Shown here: piece by piece, positions 27,694 through 36,115 of the stretch | How the letters are laid out: the number at the start of each line of letters is the position of its first letter | Numbering within the stretch: the first letter of the stretch is position 1 | Assembly (NCBI RefSeq): GCF_013177635.1 | Contig: NZ_CP030944.1 | Location: 1,488,001-1,552,000, forward strand | Direction: 5' to 3' | DNA length: 64,000 bases | DNA from: Arcobacter aquimarinus | GTDB taxonomy: Bacteria > Campylobacterota > Campylobacteria > Campylobacterales > Arcobacteraceae | Notes under the pieces: generated by a model | What the model was told of the DNA's origin: nothing | Database searches by the model: none | What the model saw: the letters and a program-made list of their open reading frames with translations, nothing else | Translations under genes and position numbers: made by a program

Positions 27694-28728
27694 TTAGAAA
27701 CCTTTTAATATTTCAATAACATCTGTTTTACTAACTTCATTAGTAATCTTACAATTTCCTATTCCAACAGGTAAAATAAACTTGATTTTATTATCCAATG
27801 ATTTTTTATCTAAGAAAAAATGCTCATAAAAATCATCAACATCTTTTATTTTATAAGTTGTTGGGATATCATACTTTTCAAGTAAATTTTTCACTCTTAA
27901 CGCTTCTTCTTGACTCATAAGTCCTATTTTTACAGCTAAAGCATTTGCCATACACATACCAATCCCTACAGCTTCACCATGTAAATATGTATCATAGTTT
28001 GTCTCATTTTCAATAACATGTCCAAAAGTATGACCATAATTTAAAGCTGCTCTTATTCCTAACTCTTTTTCATCTTGTGAAACCACATCAGCTTTTGTTT
28101 GAACAGATTTTGCAATAGCTGTTTGAATGTTTTTTTCATCATTTAAATCATTTTGCTCTAACCATTCGAAAAAATCTTTATTAAAAGTAACTGCCATTTT
28201 TACAATCTCAGCAACTCCTGCACCAAACTCTCTTTTTGGTAAAGTTTTTAGCATTGATGGGTCAATATAAACTGCAATTGGTTGATGAAAAACACCAATT
28301 AAATTTTTCCCAAATTTATTATTTATTCCAGTTTTTCCACCAACACTTGCATCAACTTGAGAAAGTAAAGTTGTTGGTATTTGTACAAAATCAATACCTC
28401 TTTGATAAATTGAAGCAGCAAATCCCGTCATATCTCCAATAACTCCACCACCAAAAGCCACAAGAAGTGATTTTCTATCTAATCTTTTTTCAAAACAATG
28501 TTCTAAAATAGACTCTAATGTTTGCATATGCTTATACTCTTCACCATCAGGGATTGTACAAACACTTAACTCTCGTGCTTTTAGCTTTGATTTTAAATAC
28601 TCTAAATGAAAACCACTAACAGTAGGATTTGTAACTATTACTACTTTTCTATCAAAATATAACTCTTTTAGCTCTTCTATAAAAATTTCGTATGAATTAT
28701 CATGGGGTAAATTTATTTTAACAGTCAT
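27694..28728 (-). CDS. aroB: 3-dehydroquinate synthase
   Basis: 344 residues, normal length. NAD-binding and metal motifs of DHQ synthase are visible: DGEEYKHMQTLESI, LVAFGGGVIGDMTGFAASIYQRG, PTTLLSQVDASVGGKTGIN, LNYGHTFGHVIE (metal His) and LHGEAVGIGM. It converts DAHP to 3-dehydroquinate, the second step of the shikimate pathway. First gene of the seven-gene minus-strand array 28728-20829; a divergent promoter region with the helicase lies at 28729-28866. Confidence 0.97.
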   Translation of the reverse strand: MTVKINLPHDNSYEIFIEELKELYFDRKVVIVTNPTVSGFHLEYLKSKLKARELSVCTIPDGEEYKHMQTLESILEHCFEKRLDRKSLLVAFGGGVIGDMTGFAASIYQRGIDFVQIPTTLLSQVDASVGGKTGINNKFGKNLIGVFHQPIAVYIDPSMLKTLPKREFGAGVAEIVKMAVTFNKDFFEWLEQNDLNDEKNIQTAIAKSVQTKADVVSQDEKELGIRAALNYGHTFGHVIENETNYDTYLHGEAVGIGMCMANALAVKIGLMSQEEALRVKNLLEKYDIPTTYKIKDVDDFYEHFFLDKKSLDNKIKFILPVGIGNCKITNEVSKTDVIEILKGF

Positions 28729-28830
28729 TTTATTTATCCAAATTATTTATTTAATAAGGTTTCTATATTAGCTAAATTGAGGTTAAACAAGGCTAAATTA
28801 TTTTAAATTCAAATCTAATATTCTTTTGGA

Positions 28831-28866
28831 TATAATAAAATAAAATCAAGATTAAAAGGATTTCTT
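28831..28866 (+). promoter_or_regulatory. -10 element and ribosome site of the DEAD-box helicase gene
   Basis: TATAAT at 28831-28836 is a good -10 box; the -35 is poor. AAAAGGA at 28854-28860 is a good ribosome site, 6 bp before ATT at 28867. This placement supports initiation at that ATT and argues against the TTG at 28969, which has no such site near it. Confidence 0.6.
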
Positions 28867-30174
28867 ATTAAAACTTTTACTTCATTAAACTTAGATGAAA
28901 AAATCATAAAAGCATTAGAAGATTTAAACTACGAAGAAGCTACACAAATACAAACAAAAACAATTCCTTTGGCACTTAAAAAAAGAGATGTTTTAGCAGC
29001 TGCACAAAGTGGTACAGGTAAAACTGCTGCTTTTTTATTGCCAATTTTAGAAGAACTATTAGAAAAAAAACAACCTAATACTCCTATTTTAAGAGCTTTA
29101 ATTTTAGTTCCAACAAGAGAATTAGCAAATCAAATAGCAAAAGCCGTTGATGATTATGCTAAATATATGGATATTGAAAAATTAGCTGTTTTTGGTGGAG
29201 TTTCAGCAAAAGAACAGGAAAGAAAAATAGTAAAAGGTATTGATATTTTAGTTGCTACAAGTGGTAGATTGATGGAGCACATAAAAAATAAAAGCGTTGA
29301 TTTATCAAGTGTTACAACTGTTGTAATTGATGAAGTTGATACTATGCTTGATATGGGATTTTTAGAAGATATCGAATCTATTTTACCAAATGTTGGACCT
29401 CATAGACAAATCATGATGTTTAGTGCAACAATGAATCAAAATGTAAAAAAACTTGCAAAAGAGTTTTTAACAGATCCTGTTGTAATTGAAGTAGCAAGCC
29501 AGCGTTCAACTGTAAAAATAATTGAGCAACAAATAGTTTTAGTTGATGAAAATAAAAAAGCTGAACTATTGTCTTATTTAATTGGGTCAAGAAACTACTC
29601 TCAAGTTTTAGTTTTTGTTAATATGAAAAAAGAGGCTGATGAATTAGTAGAACACCTTGAACTTGATGGACTAAGTGCTTTATGTATACATGGAGATGTA
29701 AGACAAAGTGCAAGAGGAAAAGCTCTTAAAAAGTTTAAATCAGGAGATATTAGAGTTCTAGTAGCAACAGATATTGCAGCACGTGGAATTGATATTGAAC
29801 TTTTACCTGTTGTTGTAAACTTTGCATTACCAGAAACAATTGCTGATTATACACACAGAATTGGAAGAACAGGACGTGCTGGAAACGCAGGAACTGCAAT
29901 CACTCTTTTAAGTGTAAAAGATTATAAGTTTATGATTGAAATTGAAAAAGAGTTGATTATAAATATTCCAAGAATTGAAGTTGAAGGTTTTGAAACAACA
30001 GAAAAAAAACCAAGACTTTTCAAAGCAAGACCAAAACAACTAAGTGTTAAAAAAGCTGAAGCAAAAAAAACTGCTAAAAAAACAGGTTACACAAAAACTA
30101 ATGCACCTGAAAAAAAACCTGCTAAAAAAAGAAAAACAACAAAAAGAGATTCAAATAGAAGTTTTGGAAAATAA
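28867..30174 (+). CDS. DEAD-box RNA helicase (probable AUU start)
   Basis: 435 residues from ATT at 28867. The first ATG/GTG/TTG in frame is TTG at 28969, but starting there would delete the conserved Q-motif region (LNLDEKIIKALEDLNY then ATQIQTKTIP), which is clearly encoded upstream. Motif I AQSGTGKT, Ia PTRELANQ, II DEVD (a variant of DEAD), III SAT, and motifs V/VI (ATDIAARGID, HRIGRTGRAG) are present. A Lys-rich tail (last 60 residues) probably binds RNA. It unwinds or remodels RNA in ribosome assembly or mRNA turnover, as RhlE/DeaD types do. Which subtype is not certain. Confidence 0.9.
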   Translation: MKTFTSLNLDEKIIKALEDLNYEEATQIQTKTIPLALKKRDVLAAAQSGTGKTAAFLLPILEELLEKKQPNTPILRALILVPTRELANQIAKAVDDYAKYMDIEKLAVFGGVSAKEQERKIVKGIDILVATSGRLMEHIKNKSVDLSSVTTVVIDEVDTMLDMGFLEDIESILPNVGPHRQIMMFSATMNQNVKKLAKEFLTDPVVIEVASQRSTVKIIEQQIVLVDENKKAELLSYLIGSRNYSQVLVFVNMKKEADELVEHLELDGLSALCIHGDVRQSARGKALKKFKSGDIRVLVATDIAARGIDIELLPVVVNFALPETIADYTHRIGRTGRAGNAGTAITLLSVKDYKFMIEIEKELIINIPRIEVEGFETTEKKPRLFKARPKQLSVKKAEAKKTAKKTGYTKTNAPEKKPAKKRKTTKRDSNRSFGK

Positions 30175-30197
30175 AAGTAGTAAAAAACTACTTTTAT
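30171..30197. terminator. Bidirectional terminator between the helicase and hemH
   Basis: A perfect 11-bp stem, ATAAAAGTAGT (30171-30181) with ACTACTTTTAT (30187-30197), and a 5-A loop. It begins within the helicase stop codon and ends 7 bp before the hemH stop. Confidence 0.75.
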
Positions 30198-30204
30198 TTA
30201 AAAA

Positions 30205-31134
30205 TCACTTCATACTTTCATAAATACCTTTTATAGCATCCATAAAATAAGGATGATGATTAGGAGCTTTTGCAACTCTATAATCTTTAATACCAAGCTC
30301 ATGGGCAACTTCCCCATACTCAAGAACTAATTCACCTTGTGTTTCTGAATTATCAACTGTAAATGAGATAGGATAGATTATTACTTTTGATTTTATCTCT
30401 TTTAATTTATCTTCCATATAAGGTCGTAACCACTCCATTGGTCCTAATCTTGATTGGTATGCAACATGGATTTTTTTAAAACTTATATTTTGTTCTTCTA
30501 ACTCTTTTTTTGCAAATTCCACATTTGCTAAAATATGTTTTTGATATAAATCACCCTTGTTTATAGTTCTTTGAGTTAAACCATGTGCTGAAAAAACCAA
30601 TTCAAAATCTTTTGAATCTTCACCATTTAAAGCCTCTTTTATTCTCTCAACTATTACTTTGTTATACAAAGGATTATCATAATAACTATCTATTGTTTTT
30701 ATTTTTTTATCAATATTATATTTTTTTGCAACTTTTATAAAATCTTCAATAGATGATTTTGTAGTTGTACTTGAATAGTGTGGATACATAGGAATTGCAT
30801 ATATCTCATCATAATTTTTAAGTTTTGGCATAATATCACTTGCGAATGGCGGTGTGTATCTCATTTCATAAAAAACATCAGCGTCAAGCTGTTTATTCAA
30901 TCTTCTTACTAATCTTTTTGTATGTCCAACAATAGGAGACATTCCACCTAATTCTTTGTAGTTTTGCTTTGCAATTTCCAATCTTTTAAACACAATTAAT
31001 GAACCAATCATTGCTCTTATTGGTTGAGGAGCACCTATTATATATTTATCATTAAACATATTTTTTAGAAAAACTTTTACTTCATTTAGGTTATTTGGTC
31101 CACCCATATTCATCAAAACAACTGCTCTTTTCAA
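30205..31134 (-). CDS. hemH: Ferrochelatase
   Basis: 309 residues, typical of bacterial HemH. N-terminal LMNMGGPNN loop, MYPHYSSTTT metal/substrate segment, catalytic His in VFSAHGLTQR, and a C-terminal SFTVDNSETQGEL with the conserved Glu. It inserts Fe2+ into protoporphyrin IX, the last step of haem synthesis, at the cytoplasmic face of the membrane. It overlaps the SRPBCC gene by 4 bp (ATGA) and is probably transcribed with it. Its place at the end of a photolyase cluster may reflect porphyrin phototoxicity, which is inference. Confidence 0.96.
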   Translation of the reverse strand: MKRAVVLMNMGGPNNLNEVKVFLKNMFNDKYIIGAPQPIRAMIGSLIVFKRLEIAKQNYKELGGMSPIVGHTKRLVRRLNKQLDADVFYEMRYTPPFASDIMPKLKNYDEIYAIPMYPHYSSTTTKSSIEDFIKVAKKYNIDKKIKTIDSYYDNPLYNKVIVERIKEALNGEDSKDFELVFSAHGLTQRTINKGDLYQKHILANVEFAKKELEEQNISFKKIHVAYQSRLGPMEWLRPYMEDKLKEIKSKVIIYPISFTVDNSETQGELVLEYGEVAHELGIKDYRVAKAPNHHPYFMDAIKGIYESMK

Positions 31135-31601
31135 TTTTTACCCTTTTCTAAAATCTCTTTTGTAGCTTTATGTCTATAATCAAACATTTTTTGTAAATCT
31201 TTTTTTACAAATCCCTCTAGTAATTTTCCAAAAATTCCAAAAGGCATTTTAAAAGTAATTACATCTTTCATTTCACACATATTTCCATGTTTTATAAAAA
31301 TATGTTTGTGTTCCCAATAGGAAAATGGTGATTTTAATGCAAAATCAACCAATAAATTTGGCTCATCAATCTTTTCTATTTTTACTTCCCAATTCATTGG
31401 TATAAAATATTTAGTACTTTTGATTTTTAATATTTGTCCAACTTGTGGTTTAAAATCTTTTGTTAAGAGTTCGACTTTTATATCTTTTGGAGTGATAAAT
31501 GTTAGATTATTTGTATCTAAGTGAAACTCAAATAGAGATTTTATATCACAACTTATATATGAACTTTTGATAAATGTTTGCATTTTTGTATCCTTGTACA
31601 A
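31131..31601 (-). CDS. SRPBCC-fold protein
   Basis: 156 residues. The pattern FIKSSYISCDIKSLFEFHLD, a strand-rich middle, and the C-terminal helix FGKLLEGFVKKDLQKMFDYRHKA (here shortened: KDLQKMFDYRHK) are typical of START/SRPBCC cyclase-like proteins of the cell-division-inhibitor SulA-like/YfcH-associated type. These bind hydrophobic ligands, and catalytic activity is not assured. Translationally coupled to hemH by a 4-bp overlap; similar genes are found beside photolyase genes in other proteobacteria. Confidence 0.7.
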   Translation of the reverse strand: MYKDTKMQTFIKSSYISCDIKSLFEFHLDTNNLTFITPKDIKVELLTKDFKPQVGQILKIKSTKYFIPMNWEVKIEKIDEPNLLVDFALKSPFSYWEHKHIFIKHGNMCEMKDVITFKMPFGIFGKLLEGFVKKDLQKMFDYRHKATKEILEKGKN

Positions 31602-31664
31602 AATATTTTATACAAAGGAAATTTACAAAAATAAAGGCTTGTTTAGTAGGTTGTTTTTGTAGGT

Positions 31665-32375
31665 TTATAAACTTCTTCTTTCAATATACTCTCTAAAATC
31701 TTTCGCACCCTCTTTTGAGCTTGTGATAATCTCTGCAATTCCGTCAAAAGAGATTTCAAGTTTTGATTGTTCTACACTTCTCATAGATTTTATTTTATCC
31801 ACATTTACGATGTAAGACCTATGAATTCTAAAGAAATTTTTTCCACTTAAAAGTGTCTCTAAATCCCCTATTTTTCTTCTTACATAAGCGTCTGCTTCTT
31901 TTATTTTTATTATTACTTCATCTAAGTCAGCTTTAATATAATAAATATCATTTATGTCTATTAAATATAACTTGTCTCCTCTTTTTCCTAAGATTTTTTT
32001 TGATTCTTCATTTGATGTAGTTTTGAAATTTCTTACTTTTTCTAATATATTTTTTATATCATTTGATTCTATTGGTTTTACTAAATATCCCATTCCACCG
32101 CTTTTATAAGCTTCAAGTGCAAACTCTGAATATGCAGTTTGAAAAATAATAAATGTTTTTGGCTCTAGTTGAATTATAGAATCAGCAAGTTCAAGTCCTG
32201 TAATATTTGGCATAGAAATATCTAAAAAAACCGCATCAAACTTTGTTTTTGTAATCTCTTTTAGTGCATCAATTGGATTATCAAAAGCTGTAATATCTTC
32301 AATTCCATTTTCATTTAATAACCTTTTTAATCTACTTAAAGCCAAACTTTCATCATCAACAATCATTATTTTCAA
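31665..32375 (-). CDS. LytTR-type response regulator
   Basis: 236 residues. Receiver domain (1-120) with D7-D8, D52 (VFLDISMPNITG), T79-type switch and K98 (LVKP). The LytTR DNA-binding domain (about 135-232) is recognised by FFRIHRSYIVNVDKI. It lies 3 bp after the LytS-like kinase gene and is its natural partner. The LytTR family binds direct repeats in promoters, but none was recognised with confidence here. Genes in this cluster are candidate targets. Confidence 0.92.
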   Translation of the reverse strand: MKIMIVDDESLALSRLKRLLNENGIEDITAFDNPIDALKEITKTKFDAVFLDISMPNITGLELADSIIQLEPKTFIIFQTAYSEFALEAYKSGGMGYLVKPIESNDIKNILEKVRNFKTTSNEESKKILGKRGDKLYLIDINDIYYIKADLDEVIIKIKEADAYVRRKIGDLETLLSGKNFFRIHRSYIVNVDKIKSMRSVEQSKLEISFDGIAEIITSSKEGAKDFREYIERRSL

Positions 32376-32378
32376 AAC

Positions 32379-33368
32379 TTATCCTTTTAACTCTATTATA
32401 AATACCATCTTATCATCTAAAATCTGATGACTCAAACTTCCAACATTTTGAAGTTCCAATCTTTTTTGAAGATTTGATAAACCTGTTCCAAATTTCACTA
32501 TGTTGGTTATTTTACCATTGTTTTGCACTATTATCTTATCTTTTGAGAATTTTATATCAATTTGTAAAATTTTTCCATAAAATCCATGTTTTATTGCATT
32601 TTCGACTAAAAGTTGAATAGAAAATTTTGGTATTTTGATGTTTTTAAATTCACTAAAATCTTTTATGTGTAAAACTATTTTTTCATCAAATCTCACATTT
32701 TCTATATTTACATAAGTTTTTACCATAGAAAGTTCAGTTTCTAAAGTAATCAAACTCTCTTTATTTATAGCATTTCGTAAAAATTTTGAGATTTCAATCA
32801 CTGCATTTTCAGCCTTTTTTTGGTCTTGATAAATAAGTTCAGAAACTGAATTTAAGGCATTAAATAAAAAATGAGGATTAAGCTCATTTTCCAAAGCTTT
32901 TAGTTTTGTTTCTAAAACTTGAGTTTTTATCTCTTCATTTTTGTATTTCATAGAGATAAATTGATGCAAAATAAGTCCAACTAAAAAAGTCAAAAAACCA
33001 ATAGTTATAGAGATAAAAATCCAAAAAGAGGAAAAAATATGTAAAATCTTAAAATCACCAAAAGAAAAAATGAAAAATGAAAAACTAAACCCTAAAAATC
33101 CTGATAAAAAAGAGAACACAAAACTAATCAAATACCAAAATCTCTTTTCAACTTTAGGAAGAATGAATTTATTTGAAATTGTTATTAAAAAAAATGCAAA
33201 TAAAGAGATAAAAATAGCTGTAGTTGTACTAAAAATAATAGTTGAAATATTTTGTAAATCATAACTTAGAAAATAAAAACATAAAGAGATAAAAAAACCA
33301 AAAAATGCCCCAATTATTATGATATAAAGCCAATCTTTAGGTGCTATTTTTAGTTCAACTGTTTGCAT
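32379..33368 (-). CDS. LytS/YehU-type sensor histidine kinase
   Basis: 329 residues. Four membrane helices (about 14-34, 42-62, 79-103, 110-135) are followed by a His_kinase domain with H166 in NPHFLFNALNSVSEL and a HATPase_c-like part (VENAIKHGF, GTGLSNLQKRL). The short loops between helices mean that the signal is probably membrane-embedded (for example a lipid, quinone or haem), which is inference. It overlaps the FAD oxidoreductase stop by 14 bp and is followed at once by the LytTR regulator. Confidence 0.9.
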   Translation of the reverse strand: MQTVELKIAPKDWLYIIIIGAFFGFFISLCFYFLSYDLQNISTIIFSTTTAIFISLFAFFLITISNKFILPKVEKRFWYLISFVFSFLSGFLGFSFSFFIFSFGDFKILHIFSSFWIFISITIGFLTFLVGLILHQFISMKYKNEEIKTQVLETKLKALENELNPHFLFNALNSVSELIYQDQKKAENAVIEISKFLRNAINKESLITLETELSMVKTYVNIENVRFDEKIVLHIKDFSEFKNIKIPKFSIQLLVENAIKHGFYGKILQIDIKFSKDKIIVQNNGKITNIVKFGTGLSNLQKRLELQNVGSLSHQILDDKMVFIIELKG

Positions 33369-34776
33369 TTAATTCCTTGTTTAAAACATTTACCCCAATA
33401 GCAACTCCTGGCCAGCCTTGACCTGCAAAAATTGTATCTCCAACATTGTACAATCCATCAAAAGGAGTGTTGCAACTTGGAAGTTGAAATATTGTTTTTG
33501 CGGTTATTGGTTTTCCACCGCAATTACTTCTATTTATGTATCTGTAAAAAGTTTTTGAAGTAGCACTAAAAAGGGTTTTTATATTCTCTTTTTTTATATT
33601 ATCAAAATTATTTAAAAACTCTGTTATTATAAAATTTTGTGTAAACTCTTTTTTTTCTTCATATTCATCTTTTGTTAAACCTTCCCAAAATATCGCTTTT
33701 GAGTGGGTTGAAATTGTTATACTATAACCATCACGTGATAATTTTTCATCATTTATATCAGAAACAGAAACAAAAAATGAGTTTGAAATACAATTTGGAA
33801 TATCCTCTTTTAAAATTATTTGATAGTGATGTAAAAGTTCCTCTTTTAAATCCAATTTTAAATAAACCACAAAAGCACTCTGGTCTGAAAATGAAAATTT
33901 ATCATAATATTTTTTTATATTTTCATCTAAAAATAGTTTTGAACTTTCAAAAATTGCAGAATTTAATATAACTTTTGAAGTCAAATACTCATTTTTTGTA
34001 GAAATTAATCTATATTTATTTTGCTCTTTTTTTATAGAAATTATTTCTTCTTTATTTTGAATATTTACATCTTTTAATAAATCTTCTATTATTTGTCCCA
34101 TTCCACCAATTGGATAAAAAACCTTATGAAATGGATAAGCTAAACCCAAACTCATAGCTAAAAGTGATAAATCTTTAGAAGTTGTTTGAAGAGTTATTAA
34201 AAGTTGTGAGTTTATAAAAGCTTTATACTCTTTTGAGATATTTGGTAAAACTTCGTTTATATATCCCTTTGCTGTTTTAAAAAGCATAAAACCAAACTCT
34301 TTTAGAAGTTCAGATACAAACAAAGCTGTTTTAGCGTAAGCTTGAAAGCCATATTTTGCAAAATATACTTTTTTTAAAGTCCAAAATTTCTCATCAATTT
34401 CTTTGATTGTTTTCCAAAAAACTCTATTATTTTTATGATAATAAACATTGTTTAGATTTGTTAAAAACTCCTCAAAATTTGCAACTCTATCAACTATTTT
34501 TTTGTTTTGTATTGTTCTAATTGCAATTTTACTCTCAAGAATATTTGGAATAACTCCTACTTCATCAAAGATATTTTTAATTGGATGATTGTTTTCATAT
34601 CCTACAAAAGTAGTTGCTCCTGCGTTAAAATAAGTTCCGAATCTTTTAAAAGTTGAAGCACAACCTCCAAGATTTTTATCTTTTTCAAAAAGAATTAAAT
34701 CTTTGTTTTTATTTAAAGCAGAAATCAGACTTCCACCTATTCCACTTCCAATAACTGCAATATCAATATTTCTCAT
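33355..34776 (-). CDS. FAD/NAD(P)-dependent oxidoreductase, CrtI/carotenoid isomerase-like
   Basis: 473 residues from the ATG at 34776. A TTG 48 bp upstream also fits the frame but the Rossmann motif starts immediately after this ATG (MRNIDIAVIGSGIGG). The dinucleotide loop GSGIGGSL, FEKDKNLGGCAST, and the C-terminal YNVGDTIFAGQGWPG motif are typical of the phytoene desaturase/CrtISO superfamily. No carotenoid synthase is seen nearby. In other marine bacteria similar proteins lie with photolyase and fatty-acid modifying genes in photo-oxidative stress clusters. It overlaps phrB by 14 bp. Confidence 0.82.
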   Translation of the reverse strand: MRNIDIAVIGSGIGGSLISALNKNKDLILFEKDKNLGGCASTFKRFGTYFNAGATTFVGYENNHPIKNIFDEVGVIPNILESKIAIRTIQNKKIVDRVANFEEFLTNLNNVYYHKNNRVFWKTIKEIDEKFWTLKKVYFAKYGFQAYAKTALFVSELLKEFGFMLFKTAKGYINEVLPNISKEYKAFINSQLLITLQTTSKDLSLLAMSLGLAYPFHKVFYPIGGMGQIIEDLLKDVNIQNKEEIISIKKEQNKYRLISTKNEYLTSKVILNSAIFESSKLFLDENIKKYYDKFSFSDQSAFVVYLKLDLKEELLHHYQIILKEDIPNCISNSFFVSVSDINDEKLSRDGYSITISTHSKAIFWEGLTKDEYEEKKEFTQNFIITEFLNNFDNIKKENIKTLFSATSKTFYRYINRSNCGGKPITAKTIFQLPSCNTPFDGLYNVGDTIFAGQGWPGVAIGVNVLNKELNANS

Positions 34777-36115
34777 TGTTTGCTCTTTTGAACTCTTCAA
34801 TAGCCCTATTTCTTGAGTATTCAATAGAAACTAATTGTTTTGGATAATCTAAAAATATATTTGATTGAACACCATTTTCGCTATGAATGAGTTTTGCATT
34901 TACATCTTTTAGTTCTGGAATTACTGATTTTATAAAAACAGCCTCTTTATCAAATTTCGCTGATTGTAAATAAGGATTAAAAACTCTAAAATATGGCACT
35001 GCATCAGCGCCAGTACTTGCTGCCCATTGCCAAGAACCAATATTTGAACTTGCTTCATAATCAAGAAGTTTTGAAGCAAAATACTCTTCTCCTTTTTTCC
35101 AATCAATTAGCAAATTTTTTGTTAGATATGAAGAAACAATCATTCTTAAACGATTGTGCATAGTTCCAGTTAAATTAAAATATCTCATAGCCGCATCAAT
35201 CAAAGGAACGCCAGTATTTCCTTCACACCATTTTTGAAAAATAGTTTCATCTTTATTCCAATTTACTTTTATATCATTTAGATTTTCAAATTCACTTTTT
35301 GGAAAATGAAACAAAATATAGTTATAAAACTCTCTCCAAAAAAGCTCTCTTATATAAAAATCTTTTTGGCTTTTTATAGCTCTCATTTTTTTGATTTTAT
35401 TAAAAAGTTCTCTTGGACTTATAAGACCAAATCTTAAATGAACAGCTAAATTTGAAGTTGCATTTTTATAAAAAAAATCTCGCCCTTCTTGATATTCTGA
35501 AATTTTTAAAGAAAATTCATTTATAAGTTCATCTGCACTTTTTTCTAAAAATTCTGGTAATTTTTGCTCATTAAATCCCATATCTTCTAAAGTTGGAATA
35601 AAATCATAATCAAACTCAATTTTTTTTAGATTTTTATTCCTTTCAAATAAAACTAAACTCTCACTCTCCCAAATAAACTCTAAAGATTTATAATATGGAG
35701 TAAAAACTTTATAAGGTGTGTTATCTTTTTTTAGACAATTATTTGGATGAGTAATAAATGAATCGGTAAAAGTTTGCATAGGGATGATTTTATTTATCTC
35801 TTCATCTCTTTTTTTTGCATAGTTATCAAAATCAATTGAACATAAAATAGAATCAAAGCCTTGATTTTTTAGAGTTTCAAAAATCTCTATAGGAGTTGAG
35901 TAAAATATAGCTAAATCTAGCCCTATTTCTTTCAAATCTTCTTTTAGTTGTAAAACACTTTTATAAATAAATGTAACTCTTTTATCATCTTTAGAAAATT
36001 TATCTAAGATATTTTTATCAAAAATAAAAATAGGCAATACTTCATCTTTTGCATTTGCTAATATCGCACTATCGTTTATTCTTAAATCTCTTCTAAACCA
36101 TAAAACTTGTTTCAT
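34763..36115 (-). CDS. phrB: Deoxyribodipyrimidine photolyase
   Basis: 450 residues. The N-terminal Rossmann antenna domain (about 1-130, VLWFRRDLRINDSAIL) and the FAD domain (about 185-450) match class I CPD photolyases. FAD and DNA contacts include the FGLISPRELF, FWREFYNYIL, MRYFNLTGTMHNRLRM and WQWAASTGADAVPYFRVFNP motifs. It uses blue light to split cyclobutane pyrimidine dimers. It overlaps the ybgA-like gene by 1 base at its start and the FAD oxidoreductase at its end, so the cluster is likely to be one transcript. Confidence 0.95.
   Translation of the reverse strand: MKQVLWFRRDLRINDSAILANAKDEVLPIFIFDKNILDKFSKDDKRVTFIYKSVLQLKEDLKEIGLDLAIFYSTPIEIFETLKNQGFDSILCSIDFDNYAKKRDEEINKIIPMQTFTDSFITHPNNCLKKDNTPYKVFTPYYKSLEFIWESESLVLFERNKNLKKIEFDYDFIPTLEDMGFNEQKLPEFLEKSADELINEFSLKISEYQEGRDFFYKNATSNLAVHLRFGLISPRELFNKIKKMRAIKSQKDFYIRELFWREFYNYILFHFPKSEFENLNDIKVNWNKDETIFQKWCEGNTGVPLIDAAMRYFNLTGTMHNRLRMIVSSYLTKNLLIDWKKGEEYFASKLLDYEASSNIGSWQWAASTGADAVPYFRVFNPYLQSAKFDKEAVFIKSVIPELKDVNAKLIHSENGVQSNIFLDYPKQLVSIEYSRNRAIEEFKRANNEKY

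Noticed and set aside
34777-34824. Upstream TTG start for the FAD oxidoreductase
   Set aside because: It would give a 62-bp overlap with phrB and an extra 16 residues before the nucleotide-binding strand; ATG at 34776 fits the family start.
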